Positions 42,230 through 49,449 of a stretch of DNA of 64,000 nt are shown here, one piece after another (position 1 is the stretch's first letter; the number at the start of each line of letters is the position of its first letter). The notes under the pieces were generated by a model, which worked only from the letters and a program-made list of their open reading frames with translations, was not told where the DNA came from and ran no database searches. A program made the position numbers and the translations under genes. Source of the DNA: Streptacidiphilus rugosus AM-16 (GTDB taxonomy: Bacteria; Actinomycetota; Actinomycetes; Streptomycetales; Streptomycetaceae); NCBI RefSeq assembly GCF_000744655.1, contig NZ_JQMJ01000001.1, forward strand, positions 434,001 through 498,000, given 5' to 3'.

Positions 42230-42937
42230 ATGAGCCTCCGCAACTCGATGCGGACCAACCCCAGGCAGCAGTCCCGTAGGACGTGGGTGGCACTCACGGC
42301 CGCGGCCGCCGCGCTCGCGCTGACGGCCTGCGGGCCGACCGGCAGCACCACCGACCACAGCCGGACGGACACCCCCGCCTCGTCGAGCACGACGGCCTCT
42401 TCGGACCCGGGGACCATGCAGCCGTCCGTCACCGCCTCCGCTCCTAGCCACGCCTCGGCCGCTGCCGCCGTATCCTCCTCGGCCAAGGCCAAGCCCTCCA
42501 CGAAGCCCGGTGCTGGTTCGCACAGCGGCTCCGGCGGCGGATCGGGCAGCATGAGCGGCTCAGCCGGCACCCCCGCCAACGCGCCTCAAGCGGTGCGCGA
42601 CGCCTTCGCCCAGGCGAAGGCGGACGGCAGGAACGTCCTGTTGGACTTCGGCGCGACCTGGTGCCCGGCTTGCCGCACCGTCCTGTCGCTGTACAGCCTG
42701 CCCTCGGTCCAGGCCGAGCTCAACGCCCATTACCACCTGGTCAAGATAGACATCAGCAATAACGACCGCACCAACATGGCGCTGCTGGGCCAGTACGACA
42801 AGGGCCCGAGCTACGGCCTCCCGGTTCTGATTGTGGTCAGGGCCAACGACACCATGCTCGTCGACACGAACAAGACCGGGCACCCGACCCTGACCGAGAC
42901 CGGCCTGCTCAACTGGCTGAAGGAGTGGTCCAAGTGA
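42230..42937 (+). CDS. Thioredoxin-like lipoprotein
   Basis: A 235-residue exported protein: signal peptide with lipobox LALTACG, a ~75-residue Ser/Ala/Gly linker, then a thioredoxin fold with LLDFGATWCPACRTVLSLY (active-site CPAC) and the cis-Pro region SYGLPVLIVV. It resembles thioredoxin_7/DsbD-C-like domains that reduce or isomerise disulfides outside the membrane. GAGGTG precedes the ATG. Its stop overlaps the next GTG by four bases, so it is translated together with the DsbD-N-like lipoprotein. Confidence 0.87.
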   Translation: MSLRNSMRTNPRQQSRRTWVALTAAAAALALTACGPTGSTTDHSRTDTPASSSTTASSDPGTMQPSVTASAPSHASAAAAVSSSAKAKPSTKPGAGSHSGSGGGSGSMSGSAGTPANAPQAVRDAFAQAKADGRNVLLDFGATWCPACRTVLSLYSLPSVQAELNAHYHLVKIDISNNDRTNMALLGQYDKGPSYGLPVLIVVRANDTMLVDTNKTGHPTLTETGLLNWLKEWSK

Positions 42938-43566
42938 GCCCCCGCACGCTACACCGTACGGCCCGCCTGGGCACGTTCGCCCTTCTGCTGGCCGCCGGCC
43001 TGGCGACCACGACCGCCTGCTCGCCCCACCCGACCTCCGGCGCGTCAGCGTCGCAGGCGTCGACGCCGGTTGCTTCTGCATCGCAACCGGCGTCGACGGC
43101 GCCCACCACCACCGGCCGCGCCTCGGACCACTTCTCGGCCGGTGGCGTGGACGTGACGCTCACCGTCAGCAGCTGGGACGGAAAGCAGGGCGTGCTCACC
43201 GTCGCGTTCAAGCCGCAGCGCGCGACGTATCACCTCTACAGCGTGACGCTCCCGGCCGACGGCGTCGACGGCGTGGGCCGGCCGACGTCGGCGACCGTGA
43301 CCGGCGCGGTCAAGTCGACCGGAAAGCTCACAACCTCCGCACCACTGCACCAGCTGACCATCCCGGGCGTCGCGAAGCCACTGCCCGTCTACCCGGACGG
43401 GCCCCTCACCACCACGATCCCCATCCGCGCGACCGGCGGCCAGGGAACGGCGACCATAGCAGTCAGCTATGCCGCCTGCAGCGAGACGTACGGCTGCAAC
43501 CTGCCCGTCGACGGGCACAAGGTCAACTTCAGCCTCAAGGCCGGCGAGATCGTCTTCCCCGCCTGA
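42934..43566 (+). CDS. DsbD N-terminal-domain-like lipoprotein
   Basis: A 210-residue lipoprotein: signal and lipobox TTTACS, a Ser/Thr/Ala linker, then an immunoglobulin-like domain from residue ~65 with YHLYSVTLPADGVDGVGRPT and AACSETYGCNLPVDGHKVNF. The paired Cys (ACSETYGC) near the end resembles the active pair of the DsbD alpha domain. The GTGA overlap with the thioredoxin-like gene and AAGGAG eight bases upstream suggest that the two form a redox pair. No transmembrane DsbD beta domain is encoded nearby, which is unusual. Confidence 0.75.
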   Translation: MSPRTLHRTARLGTFALLLAAGLATTTACSPHPTSGASASQASTPVASASQPASTAPTTTGRASDHFSAGGVDVTLTVSSWDGKQGVLTVAFKPQRATYHLYSVTLPADGVDGVGRPTSATVTGAVKSTGKLTTSAPLHQLTIPGVAKPLPVYPDGPLTTTIPIRATGGQGTATIAVSYAACSETYGCNLPVDGHKVNFSLKAGEIVFPA

Positions 43567-43579
43567 GGCCCACACACCC

Positions 43580-43612
43580 CTGCGCGGCGCGAACCCCGCT
43601 CGCGCCGCGCAG
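43580..43612. terminator. Terminator after the lipoprotein operon
   Basis: A perfect 13-bp stem, CTGCGCGGCGCGA with TCGCGCCGCGCAG, and a 7-base loop, starting 14 bp after the stop codon. Confidence 0.85.
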
Positions 43613-43619
43613 ACACTAG

Positions 43620-44795
43620 AGAGAGGTCCGGCGAACCAGGTGTCCCAGCAGAAGGAGAACGCGCAGGTGACCAGGGTCTGGTGGCGGCGGATCGCGGTGT
43701 CGGAGCGGACCTGGAAGTCGGCCCACCCGAGTTCGTCCTTGACCTGCTTGTAGTTCTGCTCGATCCAGTGCCTGATGCCGTAGATCCGGACGACCTCTGC
43801 CAGATCGGCGGCCGGTTCGGGGCTGTCCGCCTCGCGCGGGCTGCCGGGCCGGGGCAGGTCGGTGGCCAGGTACCAGGTGGACTGCGCGGGCAGTGTGGCC
43901 GGGTCGGTGGTGGCCACGACCAGGCGGACGTTTCCGTCGGGCCCCCACCGGCCCAGCCGGGCGTCGGCGGCCCACCAGGTCTCGGTGTGCCCGTCGCGGA
44001 AGGTCTGCTCCACCGGGGTCCAGGCGCCGGGGCGGTCGGGGCCGTGCCAGTCCAGCCGCTTGGCGGCGTCGATGGGGGTGTGGGCATCGGCTCCGTAGGC
44101 CCAGGTGCCGCGGCGGGGCTTGAGCGCGACACGTAGGGGAGGTTGGCCTGGTGCAGCTCGTGGCGGAAGTTGTCCTGGTCGCCGTAGGCGCAGTCCGCCG
44201 CGATGGCGCGGAACACCACCCCGACGTCGCGGGCCTGGCGCGCGAGGTCGGCCGCGATCTGCAGCTTCGTGCGGAAGGCGGGGTCGGTTCTGCCGCCGGG
44301 ATAGTGGTGGGCCGGGGTGTAGGGGCACGCGTGGACGGGGTAGTAGACGCGTTCGTCGGCCCAGCACGTGGTGACTGTGACCACTCCGCGGTCGATCTTC
44401 CCCACCGACCCCAGGTACTGCTTGCCGACGTGCGCGGTCGCGCTGCCGGCCTTGCGGTCGCCGGAGTCGTCGATGACTAGCACCCCGCCCGGATGCGGTG
44501 CCGTGGCCGGCCCGGCGAGCAGCAGTTCCAGGCGTCGGGTGTTGATCTTCTCCAGGTCCCAGGTCGAGTCGGACAGGAAGAACTGCAGCCGCTGGACGGC
44601 CGCGTGCTGGGCGCCGGCCACCGGCTCGGCCCCGGCCAGGCAGGGCAGGGTCTTGTTCCGGTCCCGCGGCAGCAGCAGCCCGGCCAGATAGGAGCCGGTG
44701 GACACGGCAGCCGTTTCGTCACCACGGCCTCCCCCGAACAGCAACCCCGTACTGTTCATCTACCGCAGCATTGACCCGACGTCAACAAACCACCG
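43620..44795 (-). pseudogene. IS701-family transposase and element remnant
   Basis: The right end CGGTGGTTTGTTGACG (read leftward from 44795) matches the IS701 end at 20349-20364, and CTAG flanks both 43616-43619 and 44796-44799. The transposase frame starts near 44760 with an internal deletion of the N-terminal ~25 residues (VTKRLPCPPAP then YLAGLLLPRDRNKTL). It runs through GGVLVIDDSGDRKAGSATAH (catalytic Asp) and IAADCAYGDQDNFRHEL. It then shifts frame at about 44130 to PRRGTWAYGADAHTP and RHWIEQNYKQVKDELGW, and is truncated near 43620. No matching left inverted repeat is seen. Confidence 0.8.
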
Positions 44796-44799
44796 CTAG

Positions 44800-45540
44800 G
44801 CTGAACGAGTGAGGGGCCCGGGACGAGCCGGGGTCCTCTCGTCGTTCGCGTCGGCCCAGGTCACCAGAGCTGTCCGAAATGCTCGCTATGCAGACTTTCG
44901 TGCACAAGCTGTGGATAAACCGCGCAACGTCCGGCGACGTCGCTCGTTAGCACTTCGCACGGCCAACATCCCGGGCGGGGCGGGGCCGTGCAACCGGGCC
45001 CCGGGCGTTCCATCACGCGCGGGGCTCCGTGCTGCCGCTCCTGAACGGTTGCCGGTCTTCGCCGTCCGGCGGACGGTAGTAGTGAAGCGGACGGCCTCAG
45101 AGGCCGGATTGGGCCCGCTTCCGCCGCCGCCCTGCCGCGCAGATGTCATTCCCCGCGACCCGGCGGAGACACCGGACCGCCCCGCGTCCTCCGCAGGCGG
45201 GACGGTCCACCGGTTCACCTGGATGCGTTCGGCGCGCCTCCTCCTCGGAGTTCACCCCCCGGCGCACCGTGAATGCAGGACGCCGTCGTACCCCCAGGGC
45301 GGCCGTCCGCCCCGTGGCCCGACCCCGACATCGGGCCCCTCCGGGGCTCCCCCTCGCGGCACGGGGCGGAGCCCCGGACTTACGCCGTGCCAACAACTGC
45401 CCTCCCAGTTGCTGCCGGTGTCTGCCGGAAGCAGGGTGGACAACGCGGCCTCAGCGCCGCTTTCCCTCCGATCGGAGGAAGACGGGACCTCACGGCCCCG
45501 AGACCGCCCCGCACTCCCGAAGCGGGGCGGTCCCCCTTGG
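44800..45540. other. 741-bp region without a recognised gene
   Basis: Long frames here are composition artefacts with Arg/Pro/Ala-rich products. One TGTGGATAA (DnaA-box consensus) occurs at 44910 but is alone. Nothing else stands out. Confidence 0.4.
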
Positions 45541-45792
45541 TCACATCCAGGCCGGCGGCATCACCGAGACCTTGTCCCCGTCGGCCTCGTCGGGGAAGGC
45601 ACGGTCCCAGCAGCGGGCGCAGCGGCGCTCGACCGGAACGTACTCCGCCTCCTCGATCGGCAACACCGGTGTGACCGGGTCCAGGAGTCTGGTGCACAGT
45701 GCGAACACGGCACCGACCCGGGCGACGTGCCAGTGCGGCACCTCGTGCTCGCCGGGGCGGACGTGGTCGGCGCGGAGCTGATAGCGGGGCAT
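45541..45792 (-). CDS. Small hypothetical protein with Cys/His pair
   Basis: 83 residues, starting MPRYQLRADHVRPGEHEVPH and containing RRCARCWDRAFPDEADGD (CxxC). ATG 45792 follows AGGAGTGCCCC. The composition is normal for a real gene, with no signal peptide or membrane segment. Proteins of this size and style often accompany XRE/DUF397-type modules in streptomycetes. Function unknown; the CxxC might bind zinc with the upstream histidines. Confidence 0.6.
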   Translation of the reverse strand: MPRYQLRADHVRPGEHEVPHWHVARVGAVFALCTRLLDPVTPVLPIEEAEYVPVERRCARCWDRAFPDEADGDKVSVMPPAWM

Positions 45793-45986
45793 GGGGCACT
45801 CCTAGACGTTCAAGGTGCCCCGCAGCCTCCCAGCCTGGGGCACCGCCGTCGGCGTCGGGTCGGAGAAAGGCCAGCGGCGCCCAGCGTCTTGCCGAACGCC
45901 GACGCGACAAACACGCCAGCTCAACACGTTTACGGTCGCCCGATTGGGTAGCCGCTGGAGGTCCTCCTCACCCCCAGGGACACCGA

Positions 45987-46015
45987 GGCCCCGGCCAGGG
46001 TTGTGGCCGGGGTCC
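45987..46015 (-). terminator. Terminator after the 46.0-kb small gene
   Basis: The stem GGCCCCGGCCA / TGGCCGGGGTC, with a short loop, begins 12 bp downstream of the stop codon at 46028 (minus strand). Confidence 0.6.
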
Positions 46016-46027
46016 CGCCAAGACCGC

Positions 46028-46267
46028 TCATTCCCATTCGTCCGGGCCGCCGCCGCGCCACTCGATCAATCCGGGCTCGTCGATGGCGTCCTCGTCCAGG
46101 CCGGCGCGGCGCATGAACTCCATGACATCCGCCAGTTCATACGCCTTGCCGACGTGCTCGGCGAGGATGTCGACGCGCCGGTACGGGCCGGTCATGGGGT
46201 CGGCCTCCACGGGGTGCACGACAACGTGCGCCGGATGTCCGGCACCTTCCGGGTGTGGTTCGCTCAT
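46028..46267 (-). CDS. Small acidic hypothetical protein
   Basis: 79 residues starting MSEPHPEGAGHPAHVVVHPV and ending GPDEWE, with the central part VDILAEHVGKAYELADVMEF. No domain recognised. ATG 46267 has only a weak GGGCGG upstream; the frame reaches a further ATG at 46324. A hairpin lies just downstream. It is probably a real small gene of the WhiJ-like neighbourhood; the function is not inferable. Confidence 0.55.
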   Translation of the reverse strand: MSEPHPEGAGHPAHVVVHPVEADPMTGPYRRVDILAEHVGKAYELADVMEFMRRAGLDEDAIDEPGLIEWRGGGPDEWE

Positions 46268-46371
46268 GCCGCCCAGCCTGTGGGGGGCTCCTGGTGATCG
46301 CATCCGGGTTCGGCCTTTTGCCATGGCGGAGCTCGGCGGCGTACCCGCCGGATACGTGATGGACTGGTGTC

Positions 46372-46602
46372 ATGGTCGATTTGAAGGCCGAGTACGGGGC
46401 CGAATCCGGGATCCGCTGGCATGTCGTCCCGGATGCGGATAGATGGGCGCTGTGCCACCAGTTGTTGTCGTCCATCGCGGCGACGCGACCGATCACCGAC
46501 ATGACCGACGGCGCGATCGGTGCCGAGCAGCTGTGCGAGATCTGCCGGACCTCTTTCGAGGGCAGTACGGGCGCTGCTTCTAGCGCCGGGTCGCCCCTGT
46601 AG
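46372..46602 (+). CDS. Small hypothetical protein with CxxC
   Basis: 76 residues starting MVDLKAEYGAESGIRWHVVP, then WALCHQLLSSIAATRP and EQLCEICRTSF. The pattern WHVVP...LC...CxxC resembles short zinc-ribbon-like proteins found in streptomycetes as phage- or XRE-associated genes. The ribosome binding site is poor. It is on the strand opposite to its neighbours. Function unknown. Confidence 0.5.
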   Translation: MVDLKAEYGAESGIRWHVVPDADRWALCHQLLSSIAATRPITDMTDGAIGAEQLCEICRTSFEGSTGAASSAGSPL

Positions 46603-46717
46603 ACGCCGTGAGGCCCCGATGCTCAGTCCGGAGGATCGGGGCCCGCTCAGCCTCCACAACGGGGCCGACAGCATCCCGTCCGGGGTCGCCTGGGGGCGGT
46701 GCACCCGGCGGGCAGCT

Positions 46718-47026
46718 TCACCAGGAACGCTGTTTCCAGCTCTCGTGGATGTGGTTCGGTGCCAGGTCCTGCCACCAGCGGGGCCGGTCGTAGAAGGCAT
46801 CGGGCTGCCTCATTGCGGCTGCGACGTGCCGATCCTCGGTGCACGGGCAGAAGCACAGCGCCATGTCGTCAGTGCCGACGATGTAGCCGAGGCAGCGGCC
46901 GTGGTGCTCCGTGCGGTCGAGCGGGAAGTCGCAGTTCGGGCACCAGTCGGAGGCGGCCGAGTACGGCGTCGGCGGCCAGGGCAGGGCGCGGATAGCCTCA
47001 GTCGGCCCGGTGTCACCTTGTGACAC
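46718..47026 (-). CDS. Small zinc-ribbon-like protein
   Basis: 102 residues from GTG 47026. The middle has SDWCPNCDFPLD and a later GRCLGY and CFCPC, enough cysteines for a zinc ribbon; the C-terminus is aromatic (RPRWWQDLAPNHIHESW). It starts eight bases after the stop of the preceding small gene, so the three small leftward genes at 46.7-47.4 kb form one unit. No function assigned. Confidence 0.55.
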   Translation of the reverse strand: MSQGDTGPTEAIRALPWPPTPYSAASDWCPNCDFPLDRTEHHGRCLGYIVGTDDMALCFCPCTEDRHVAAAMRQPDAFYDRPRWWQDLAPNHIHESWKQRSW

Positions 47027-47034
47027 GACCCGGC

Positions 47035-47214
47035 TCACCTGGACCACTCCTCGCGCCAGGCCGGGTACAGCTCGTGGAGCTCGTCGACCAGGCACGCGCC
47101 CTCTGGTTGCAGGAAGCCGAGTCTCGCGGCGCGGCGCAGCCTCTCCCAGGTCGACCGGTCGACGGCTTCGTCCGGGCGGGCAGCGGGCACCGGCTCTTCC
47201 TGGGCGGTGGTCAC
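47035..47214 (-). CDS. Small hypothetical protein
   Basis: 59 residues: VTTAQEEPVPAARPDEAVDR, then LRRAARLGFLQPEGACLVDE and a Trp-rich tail YPAWREEWSR. The GTG overlaps the stop of the upstream gene (GTGA), a strong sign of coupled translation and the reason for choosing this start over the GTG/ATG further upstream. Function unknown. Confidence 0.5.
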   Translation of the reverse strand: MTTAQEEPVPAARPDEAVDRSTWERLRRAARLGFLQPEGACLVDELHELYPAWREEWSR

Positions 47215-47429
47215 GGCGCCGCCTGCTCGTGGCAGAAACATGCACACGCGATCGCGACCCACCCGAGGACCCTGTCGCGATAGCCCGGTGCGCTGCAGAG
47301 CTGGTGGAGGTCAGGCCAGCGGGTTCCGCCGGTCCGGCACTCCGGCGTGGAGTAGGCGCGAGGGAGCGGGCCAGGCGTAGCGGGGCGGGCCGGCGAATCG
47401 CCCGCCGTGGAGGATGCGGCAGCGGTCAT
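47211..47429 (-). CDS. Small hypothetical protein with Cys-rich tail
   Basis: 72 residues beginning MTAAASSTAGDSPARPATPG and ending VAIACACFCHEQAAP, with an internal TPECRTGGTRWPDLHQLCSA. The four or more cysteines plus His could bind a metal. ATG 47429 lies about 35 bp downstream (minus strand) of a GCCGCAAGTTCG motif shared with the promoter region near 49.15 kb. First gene of a three-gene unit. Confidence 0.5.
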   Translation of the reverse strand: MTAAASSTAGDSPARPATPGPLPRAYSTPECRTGGTRWPDLHQLCSAPGYRDRVLGWVAIACACFCHEQAAP

Positions 47430-47461
47430 GTCACCGACGGTAGGAACGGCCGGAATGCAGC

Positions 47462-47491
47462 CTCAACGAACTTGCGGCGACTTGCACGCGC
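47462..47491. promoter_or_regulatory. Possible XRE operator (repeated ACTTGC)
   Basis: Plus strand GAACTTGCGGCGACTTGCAC contains two ACTTGC units ten bases apart. CGAACTTGCGGC also occurs at 49149-49160, upstream of the other transcription unit of this module. Confidence 0.4.
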
Positions 47492-48346
47492 TCATCCGAG
47501 AGCCTGAATCGCCGCACCGATCAGTCGGCGGGCGTTGCCCCCGTACACCGCAAGGTGTGACAAGGCGGCGAACGTCTCGACGTACATGCCGACCTCGGCG
47601 GGCTGGGTCACCGTCAGGTGCGCAGAGACGAGCTCGACGTTGACCTGGGTGTCGTCGTAGACCGTGAATGATTCGACTGGCCAGCCAGCCCCGCGCGGCA
47701 CACCCATGGGGATGATGCCCAGGCTCACCGACGGCAGCAGCGCCACCTCGATGAGGCGGCCGAGCTGCGCGCCCATGATGTCGGGGTTCCCGATGACCGT
47801 CCGCAACACCCACTCCTCGACCAGGACCGCGAACCGGTGGTTACCGGAGTGAAGGACGCGCTGACGGTCCAGGCGGACCGCGACGGCCTCTGTCACGTCG
47901 TCCTGGACGCCGCGGAGCGCCACGATGGTCTCGAGCACCGCGCGGGTGTAGGCGGACGTTTGCAGGAGTCCGGGGATGACCCACGACTGGTAGGCGCGGA
48001 ACCGGCGGGTGCGCTCGAAGAGCGGCAGCACCGACTCCTGGGCCTGCTTAAGCCCAGCGCGCTCCATTCGCTGCCACTCGACATACATGCTGTCGACCGC
48101 GCGGGCTGTGGCGATCAGCCCGGCCGCCTGCTCGGGGACCCCGCAGTGCCGCGTCCAAGCGCGCAGGTCCTCGTCGGAGGGCGCCATCTTGCCGTGCTCC
48201 AGGCGCGACGACTTCGACTCGTGCCAGCCGCACAACGCGGCCAGCGCCCGCGCGGTCAGCCCGGCGTCGAGCCGGAGTTCGCGCAGACGCTGGCCGAGGG
48301 CCTTCTTGGCCTCTTCGACGTTGGACGAGGGGGACGTCGGCGACAC
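47492..48346 (-). CDS. XRE-family regulator with DUF5753-type C-terminus (WhiJ-like)
   Basis: A 284-residue protein. The N-terminal HTH (LGQRLRELRLDAGLTARALA, CGWHESKSSRLEHGKMAP) is followed by the ~180-residue domain seen in WhiJ-like regulators (EWQRMERAGLKQAQESVLPL; YQSWVIPGLLQTSAYTRAVL; GVPRGAGWPVESFTVYDD), known as DUF5753. These proteins usually act with small partner proteins to control development or secondary metabolism in Streptomyces. GTG 48346 begins ten bases after the stop of the DUF6879-like gene, so the two are an operon. Confidence 0.88.
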   Translation of the reverse strand: MSPTSPSSNVEEAKKALGQRLRELRLDAGLTARALAALCGWHESKSSRLEHGKMAPSDEDLRAWTRHCGVPEQAAGLIATARAVDSMYVEWQRMERAGLKQAQESVLPLFERTRRFRAYQSWVIPGLLQTSAYTRAVLETIVALRGVQDDVTEAVAVRLDRQRVLHSGNHRFAVLVEEWVLRTVIGNPDIMGAQLGRLIEVALLPSVSLGIIPMGVPRGAGWPVESFTVYDDTQVNVELVSAHLTVTQPAEVGMYVETFAALSHLAVYGGNARRLIGAAIQALG

Positions 48347-48356
48347 GGGCGGCAGT

Positions 48357-48872
48357 TCAGTGCGGGCGGTAGTGCTCGTGCGGGTAGGCGCGCGCCCACA
48401 CGGCCTCGAACGCGTCCGCGCACAACTTCACCACGGCCGGCGTGGCCGTGACGTCCTCGCTGACGAAGTCACCGTCGCCGCTGAAGTGATGGATCATCGC
48501 GACGCGGTCGTCGATCACCCAGAAGTCGTTGCCCGGCAAGCAGAGGTCGGTTGCTTCTCGGCGCGGCAGCCAGCTCACCTGTTCGCCGGCGGCGGTGTTG
48601 GTGAACGTGATGTCGTACTCGAAGCGGATGTACTCGCTGACCGGCTCGGAAACGATCCGGGCGCGGCGCACCACGACGCCGCGCGCCGTGGTGTCCGCGA
48701 TGGTCTGCAGCCAGGGACGCCACCACGAAGCCCGGTCGTCTGGGTCGTGCCGGTGTCCGGCTTTCCAGGCGGCGAACCGCGGGTCGTCGAGCATGTAGCC
48801 GTCGCGCATCTCCAGGTGGACGGCGGAGTGCTCGGCGCCCCGCAGGAGGGCCTCAAGCGTCGGCACTGCCAC
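48357..48872 (-). CDS. DUF6879-like partner of the XRE regulator
   Basis: 171 residues: AEHSAVHLEMRDGYMLDDPR, then RASWWRPWLQTIADTTARGV, VVRRARIVSEPVSEYIRFEY and LPRREATDLCLPGNDFWVID. This is the conserved protein that commonly precedes DUF5753-type XRE regulators in streptomycetes and is annotated DUF6879. Its end is followed immediately by the XRE gene, and its start overlaps the previous small gene by 20 bases. Probably a co-regulator; the biochemical role is unknown. Confidence 0.78.
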   Translation of the reverse strand: MAVPTLEALLRGAEHSAVHLEMRDGYMLDDPRFAAWKAGHRHDPDDRASWWRPWLQTIADTTARGVVVRRARIVSEPVSEYIRFEYDITFTNTAAGEQVSWLPRREATDLCLPGNDFWVIDDRVAMIHHFSGDGDFVSEDVTATPAVVKLCADAFEAVWARAYPHEHYRPH

Positions 48873-49077
48873 CGTTGACCTCCGGGAAGAACTGCATCAT
48901 GCGCTTGGGGAACTCGATCACCGTCTCATGCCCGGGGAGGTCGAGCTGCGCGAGACGCTCCTCGTCGGTGACCTTCCAGCCCTGCAGGATGTAGTTCCCG
49001 GTCTCGGTGTCTTCGTAGACCGTGGGCGACTTGCTGTCGGGCGAGTCGGGGTCCTGGCCGAGCTTGCGCAGTGCCAT
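48853..49077 (-). CDS. Small acidic protein at the head of the XRE operon
   Basis: 74 residues starting MALRKLGQDPDSPDSKSPTV, with YEDTETGNYILQGWKVTDEE and PGHETVIEFPKRMM. It overlaps the DUF6879-like gene by 20 bases, and the three genes (small acidic protein, DUF6879, XRE) form an operon. GAGAGGCACAGCC precedes the ATG. Short acidic partners of this kind are typical of WhiJ-type loci. No known catalytic motif. Confidence 0.72.
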   Translation of the reverse strand: MALRKLGQDPDSPDSKSPTVYEDTETGNYILQGWKVTDEERLAQLDLPGHETVIEFPKRMMQFFPEVNGGSADA

Positions 49078-49139
49078 GGCTGTGCCTCTCTCGATGGGGA
49101 GGGTGCTGTGTCTGAGCTTGCACGGTCCGTGGTTGCGAG

Positions 49140-49250
49140 GCCATGACTATGCGCGAACTTGCGGCAGTTGGGCCCCCACAGGGTGAGGAAGACGAGCATC
49201 AGCACAGCGAAGAGCAGGGCCGCGCCGATCCACTCGCCCTTGGCAGACAT
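49140..49250 (-). CDS. Possible small membrane peptide (3' end unresolved)
   Basis: From ATG 49250 the frame reads MSAKGEWIGAALLFAVLMLV then FLTLWGPNCRKFAHS, one clear transmembrane helix. The frame stays open into the XRE operon to 48918, where it becomes an out-of-frame shadow, so the true end is not known. There is no good ribosome binding site. It may be a real membrane peptide with a damaged 3' end, or chance. Confidence 0.3.
49149..49160. promoter_or_regulatory. CGAACTTGCGGC, shared promoter-region motif
   Basis: The 12-base sequence is identical to one at 47467-47478. It lies ~70 bp upstream of the XRE operon start, so autoregulation by the XRE protein is plausible. Confidence 0.4.
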
Positions 49251-49449
49251 GGGTTGCGCGGGTCGGCACGGCTTCCTCCTAGGCGGTGCGCCCGTGGCCG
49301 TCCTCCTGCGCGGTTTACCGCCCGTGGTGTGGCCGTGCCAGACACCGCCCGCCAACACGGCCGGGCGACGAGCGGCTTTTCGAGATGAACTCGTCTGGCC
49401 AGGGCCGCCCGGGCATGCCCTGGCGGCCCTGGCGGTGGCTGGGTCAAGG

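Noticed and set aside
43616..44799. CTAG on both sides of the IS701 remnant as a true target duplication
   Set aside because: The right CTAG abuts a real IS end, but the left one has no matching terminal repeat and the transposase C-terminus is missing, so the left match may be chance.
44910..44918. TGTGGATAA, a perfect DnaA-box consensus
   Set aside because: It is a single site with no cluster, AT-rich region or dnaA/rep gene nearby, so it is not evidence of an origin.
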